Source: Streptomyces albospinus
GTDB lineage: Bacteria; Actinomycetota; Actinomycetes; Streptomycetales; Streptomycetaceae
Length of the DNA stretch: 34,205 nucleotides
Assembly (NCBI RefSeq): GCF_014648695.1
Contig: NZ_BMRP01000007.1
Location: 1 to 34,205 of the forward strand
Direction of reading: 5' to 3'
The notes beneath the pieces were generated by a model. The model ran no database searches. It was given only the letters and a program-made list of their open reading frames with translations, and was not told where the DNA came from. Positions 31,332-34,205 of the stretch are shown one piece after another (positions within the stretch are counted from its first letter, which is position 1; each line of letters opens with the position of its first letter). The translations under genes were made by a program, and so were the position numbers.

Positions 31332-32309
31332 ATGCGAGCGATCACTATCCCCGAGCCCGGTGGCCCCGAAGCACTCGTCTGGGCCGAAGTGCCCGATCCA
31401 CAGCCCGCCGAGGGCGAGGTCCTGATCGAGGTCGCGGCCAGCGCCGTGAACCGCGCCGACCTGCTCCAGCGCCAGGGCTTCTACGACCCGCCGCCCGGCT
31501 CCTCCCCGTATCCCGGTCTGGAGTGCTCGGGGCGGATCGCCGCGGTCGGCCCCGGCGTGCACGGCTGGGCGGTCGGAGACGAGGTCTGCGCACTGCTGGC
31601 GGGCGGTGGGTACGCGGAGAAGGTCGCCGTCCCGGCCGGTCAGGTGCTGCCGCTGCCGCCCGGACTCGACCTCGTCACGGCCGCCGCGCTTCCCGAAGTC
31701 GCCTGTACCGTCTGGTCGAACGTCTTCATGATCGCGCACCTGCGGCCCGGTGAGACGCTGCTTGTCCACGGTGGCGCGAGCGGCATCGGCACGATGGCGA
31801 TCCAGCTCGCCAAGGCGGTCGGAGCCCGGGTCGCGGTCACCGCGGGCGGTCCCGAAAAGCTGGCCCGCTGCGCCGAGTTGGGCGCGGACATCCTCATCGA
31901 CTACCGCGAACAGGACTTCGTCCAGGAGATCCGCAAGGCCACCGATGGAAAGGGCGCAGACGTCATCCTCGACATCATCGGCGCCAAGTACCTCCAGCGG
32001 AACGTCAAGGCGCTGGCGGTCGCCGGACGGCTCGCGATCATCGGCATGCAGGGCGGAGTGAAGGCGGAGCTGAATCTCGCCGCCCTGCTCTCCAAACGCG
32101 CCGCGATCACCGCCACCGGCCTCCGGGCCCGCCCGGTGAGCGAGAAGTCCGCGATCGTCGCGGCCGTGCGCGAGCACGTCTGGCCGCTGATCGGCAACGG
32201 CCAGGTCCGCCCGATCGTGGACCGTACGCTCCCGATGCCGGAGGCCGCCGAGGCGCACCGCATCCTGGAGGCCAGCACCCATGTCGGCAAGGTCGTGCTG
32301 ACCGTCTGA
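31332..32309 (+). CDS. NAD(P)H-quinone oxidoreductase (zinc-independent MDR family)
   Basis: A 325-residue medium-chain reductase of the quinone oxidoreductase (QOR/PIG3) type, reducing quinones or related electrophiles with NADPH. The N-terminal domain has MRAITIPEPGGPEALVWAEV, SAVNRADLLQRQGFYDPPPG and YPGLECSGRIAAVG. The cofactor domain has LLVHGGASGIGTMAIQLAKA (GxxSGIGTxA, PIG3 type), ADVILDIIGAKYLQRNVKAL and a C-terminal EAHRILEASTHVGKVVL. No structural or catalytic zinc cysteines are present. ATG 31332 is chosen as the family start; no obvious ribosome-binding site precedes it and the gap to the previous gene is 117 bases, so it has its own promoter. Confidence 0.92.
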   Translation: MRAITIPEPGGPEALVWAEVPDPQPAEGEVLIEVAASAVNRADLLQRQGFYDPPPGSSPYPGLECSGRIAAVGPGVHGWAVGDEVCALLAGGGYAEKVAVPAGQVLPLPPGLDLVTAAALPEVACTVWSNVFMIAHLRPGETLLVHGGASGIGTMAIQLAKAVGARVAVTAGGPEKLARCAELGADILIDYREQDFVQEIRKATDGKGADVILDIIGAKYLQRNVKALAVAGRLAIIGMQGGVKAELNLAALLSKRAAITATGLRARPVSEKSAIVAAVREHVWPLIGNGQVRPIVDRTLPMPEAAEAHRILEASTHVGKVVLTV

Positions 32310-32459
32310 ACCGACCGCCCGTAGCTCCTGGGGCCGTTGCCGCCCCGTGCCCCTCCCCCTGCCGGCAGGTCACTCGGTCCGACCTGCTCGAGATGCCGCG
32401 GATATTCCGCCGTGTGACGCTGGGCACGTCACTCGACGGCTCGGCACGGGAGGGGCACT

Positions 32460-33290
32460 GTGGTTGTACCAGGACTCCGTTCGCGCATCGCCACCGGTCT
32501 GTTGGTGGTCGCCGCCTCCCTGCCCGTCCCCATGACAGCCGGCACCGCGATGGCCGTGGACGTCCGCGCCACACCGGCCGCCCGCCCCGACGCACCGATG
32601 GACGACTACGCGGCGGATCCCCCGCTGACGCTGGTGGCGGGCCACGCGGTGGAGGGCTATCACGGTCGGCTCGGGGTGCCGGTACGCCTGCCGGAGTTCC
32701 CCAGCGTCGACGACCTCCGGGACCTGCCGGACCGCCTGCTCGTTCTGCCGGGCGCCTTTCCCCGGTTCCCGCGCCACCCGGGCAGCCCGTTCCTGCGTGC
32801 TTGGCTCCGCCACCACCACCCGCACCACCCGTTCGGCCCACACCTGCGCTGGCCGGCGTACTTCGCCCCGGACCCCGCCGACCGCGACGCCGACGGCGAC
32901 TCCCCGGGCACGTCCCGTTCCGAGCCCGCCACCCCGCCGCGCCCGCCCAAGGCCGCCCCCGTCCGGCGCCCGGCCCACAGCTCCGCACCCGTGCCACGCC
33001 ACAGCGCGGCCCCGCCGAAGCCCGGCGCGGCGCCCACCGGCCCGGTGCGGCCGTCCCCCTTGAACGACCGCGACCTCGCCGGCCCACTCACCCCGGGTCC
33101 GTACCAGCCGCTGCCCTCGCCCGCCCCCGAGCAGGACCCGGGTACCGCCGCCGGACCGGCACCGGCGGAGAGCCACTATGCGCTCGATGCCCCAGCAGCC
33201 CGCGTGGAGCGCGTCCTCCCGATGGGCGCCGGGATGGCGCTCACCGGCCTGGGGCTGGCCTTCCTCGGCCTGCGGCTGCGCCGACGCTGA
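32460..33290 (+). CDS. Secreted, Pro-rich, membrane-anchored hypothetical protein
   Basis: A 276-residue protein of no recognised family. The N-terminus is a signal peptide: RSRIATGLLVVAASLPVPM, with a likely cleavage after TAMA. The body is rich in Pro, Ala, His and Arg, with a His cluster (RHHHPHHPFGPH) at about 117-128 that might bind metal. The middle 150-235 is a low-complexity Pro/Ala/Ser linker. The C-terminus has a hydrophobic helix MALTGLGLAFLGL followed by RLRRR, which would anchor it in the membrane with the body outside, as in LPXTG-like tails without the sortase motif. GTG 32460 follows GGGAGGGG by 4 bases. It is the last gene before the parS cluster. Confidence 0.65.
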   Translation: MVVPGLRSRIATGLLVVAASLPVPMTAGTAMAVDVRATPAARPDAPMDDYAADPPLTLVAGHAVEGYHGRLGVPVRLPEFPSVDDLRDLPDRLLVLPGAFPRFPRHPGSPFLRAWLRHHHPHHPFGPHLRWPAYFAPDPADRDADGDSPGTSRSEPATPPRPPKAAPVRRPAHSSAPVPRHSAAPPKPGAAPTGPVRPSPLNDRDLAGPLTPGPYQPLPSPAPEQDPGTAAGPAPAESHYALDAPAARVERVLPMGAGMALTGLGLAFLGLRLRRR

Positions 33291-33296
33291 GCGCGT

Positions 33297-33482
33297 GTTT
33301 CACGTGAAACGCGTGCGAGATCGCCGTTTCACGTGAAACAGCCCGTACAACGCGGTTTCACGTGGAACCGGCTGCACACCGTGGTTTCACGTGAAACGAC
33401 GCCAGACTGATGGTCCATGCCAATCGGTACGGTCGCTCCGTTTCACGTGAAACGAGGAGAAACGTGTGGTTTCACGTGAAAC
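33297..33482. other. Cluster of six parS centromere sites
   Basis: The ParB-binding palindrome GTTTCACGTGAAAC occurs exactly at 33297-33310, 33326-33339, 33384-33397, 33440-33453 and 33469-33482, and with one change (GTTTCACGTGGAAC) at 33355-33368. Six sites in 186 bases of otherwise intergenic DNA form a loading platform for ParB, which with ParA segregates the chromosome. Streptomyces parS sites cluster around oriC, so the window is likely within a few hundred kilobases of the origin. Confidence 0.95.
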
Positions 33483-33609
33483 GGGTCGGTGAAACAGCCA
33501 GGTGAATGCCGATGTCCTGTGGTATCGGCGGATCGCAGCCCTGGAAAGGTGGATCACCTTCTCCCGGGGGCACCACCGTTCTGGAGCTGTCGTACGAGAG
33601 AATGGCGGC

Positions 33610-34170
33610 ATGGATATGCCGATGAACGAACGGTCGCAGGAGAACCAGCACGTCCTGGTTGTCGGCCCGGACGGCATGGCGCTCGGCAGCGCCGGCGCCG
33701 GTGGCGGGGACGAGGGCGACGAACCCCGTGAGATTCCGGTGACGGACATGGTCGAACAGCCCGCGAAGGTCATGCGTATCGGCAGCATGATCAAGCAGCT
33801 GCTGGAAGAGGTGAAGGCCGCGCCCCTTGACGAGGCGAGCCGAGTGCGCCTCAAGGAGATCCACTCCAGCTCGGTCAAGGAGCTGGAGGACGGGCTGGCG
33901 CCCGAGCTGGTCGAGGAGCTGGAGCGGCTGTCGCTGCCGTTCACCGATGAGTCGGTGCCGACGGAGGCGGAGCTGCGGATCGCACAGGCCCAGCTCGTCG
34001 GTTGGCTGGAGGGGCTCTTCCACGGCATCCAGACCGCGCTCTTCGCCCAGCAGATGGCGGCGCGCGCCCAGCTGGAGCAGATGCGCCGCGCCCTGCCGCC
34101 CGGTGTCCCGATGGAGGGGCATGAGGACCACCCTGGTCACGGCGCTGCCCGGTCGGGCCCGTACCTCTGA
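33610..34170 (+). CDS. bpa: Bacterial proteasome activator Bpa
   Basis: A 186-residue ATP-independent activator of the 20S proteasome, forming a ring that opens the gate for unfolded substrates. After a Gly/Glu-rich N-terminal tail of about 45 residues, the conserved region is EQPAKVMRIGSMIKQLLEEV, APLDEASRVRLKEIHSSSVK, LEDGLAPELVEELERLSLPF and LRIAQAQLVGWLEGLFHGIQ, then LFAQQMAARAQLEQMRRALP. The C-terminus ends GPYL; in the mycobacterial protein the last residues GQYL dock into the proteasome. ATG 33610 is the family start; ATG 33616 and 33622 are alternatives, and no strong ribosome-binding site is present. It begins 127 bases after the parS cluster. Confidence 0.92.
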   Translation: MDMPMNERSQENQHVLVVGPDGMALGSAGAGGGDEGDEPREIPVTDMVEQPAKVMRIGSMIKQLLEEVKAAPLDEASRVRLKEIHSSSVKELEDGLAPELVEELERLSLPFTDESVPTEAELRIAQAQLVGWLEGLFHGIQTALFAQQMAARAQLEQMRRALPPGVPMEGHEDHPGHGAARSGPYL

Positions 34171-34205
34171 GTTCGGGCGCACGGCACGCTCGTAACGGCG
34201 GAGGG

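Overview
The window is high-GC actinobacterial DNA, almost certainly from a Streptomyces chromosome. The reasons are strong G/C bias at third codon positions, many GTG starts, GTGA/ATGA-overlapped operons, and characteristic families (DUF5819 with HTTM, DUF397, DUF1023 hydrolase, a Bpa-type proteasome activator, an Lrp-bkdABC pair). A cluster of six parS-like sites near the right end suggests the core of the chromosome not far from oriC. No rRNA, tRNA or CRISPR array was recognised.

Layout. 159-1494: a J-domain protein and a rhodanese. 1723-6586 (minus): an acyl-CoA dehydrogenase, then the paaABCDE phenylacetyl-CoA epoxidase operon (transcribed A to E). 6753-8803: a DUF5819/HTTM pair. 8800-15551: a TrmH-family methyltransferase gene split by about 6.1 kb of foreign, partly lower-GC DNA. 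That island holds broken genes (flavoprotein, DUF4291, NUDIX, DUF397), a WXG-like gene with an amber stop, a DUF1023 hydrolase, a lipoprotein, a four-repeat hemopexin-like protein between two 150-bp direct repeats, and an intact SpoU methyltransferase. 15635-19580: paaN, divergent from a paaH-like gene plus a TetR regulator. 19581-20204: hairpin and tandem repeats. 20205-24570: an Lrp regulator divergent from bkdABC. 24688-27158: mobA-like and moeA. 27155-31214: a potassium-channel gene that lost its pore and was then split by a 3.1-kb insert, which carries an intact homologous channel and a dead serine integrase. 31332-34170: a quinone oxidoreductase, a secreted proline-rich protein, the parS cluster and bpa.

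How the genes work together. paaABCDE, paaN and the paaH-like gene cover epoxidation of phenylacetyl-CoA and later steps of the pathway; no phenylacetate-CoA ligase (paaK) is present here. The same dyad, ACCGA-N4-TCGGT, lies before paaA, between paaN and paaH, and between the Lrp gene and bkdA. This predicts that the TetR protein at 18990 controls all three loci, and raises the possibility that the bkd-type complex makes phenylacetyl-CoA from phenylpyruvate.

The most unusual feature is that two housekeeping-type genes (a TrmH-family gene and a TrkA-type channel) are each interrupted by DNA that brings an intact member of the same protein superfamily. Gene calls rest on reading motifs in the translated sequence; no database search was run.
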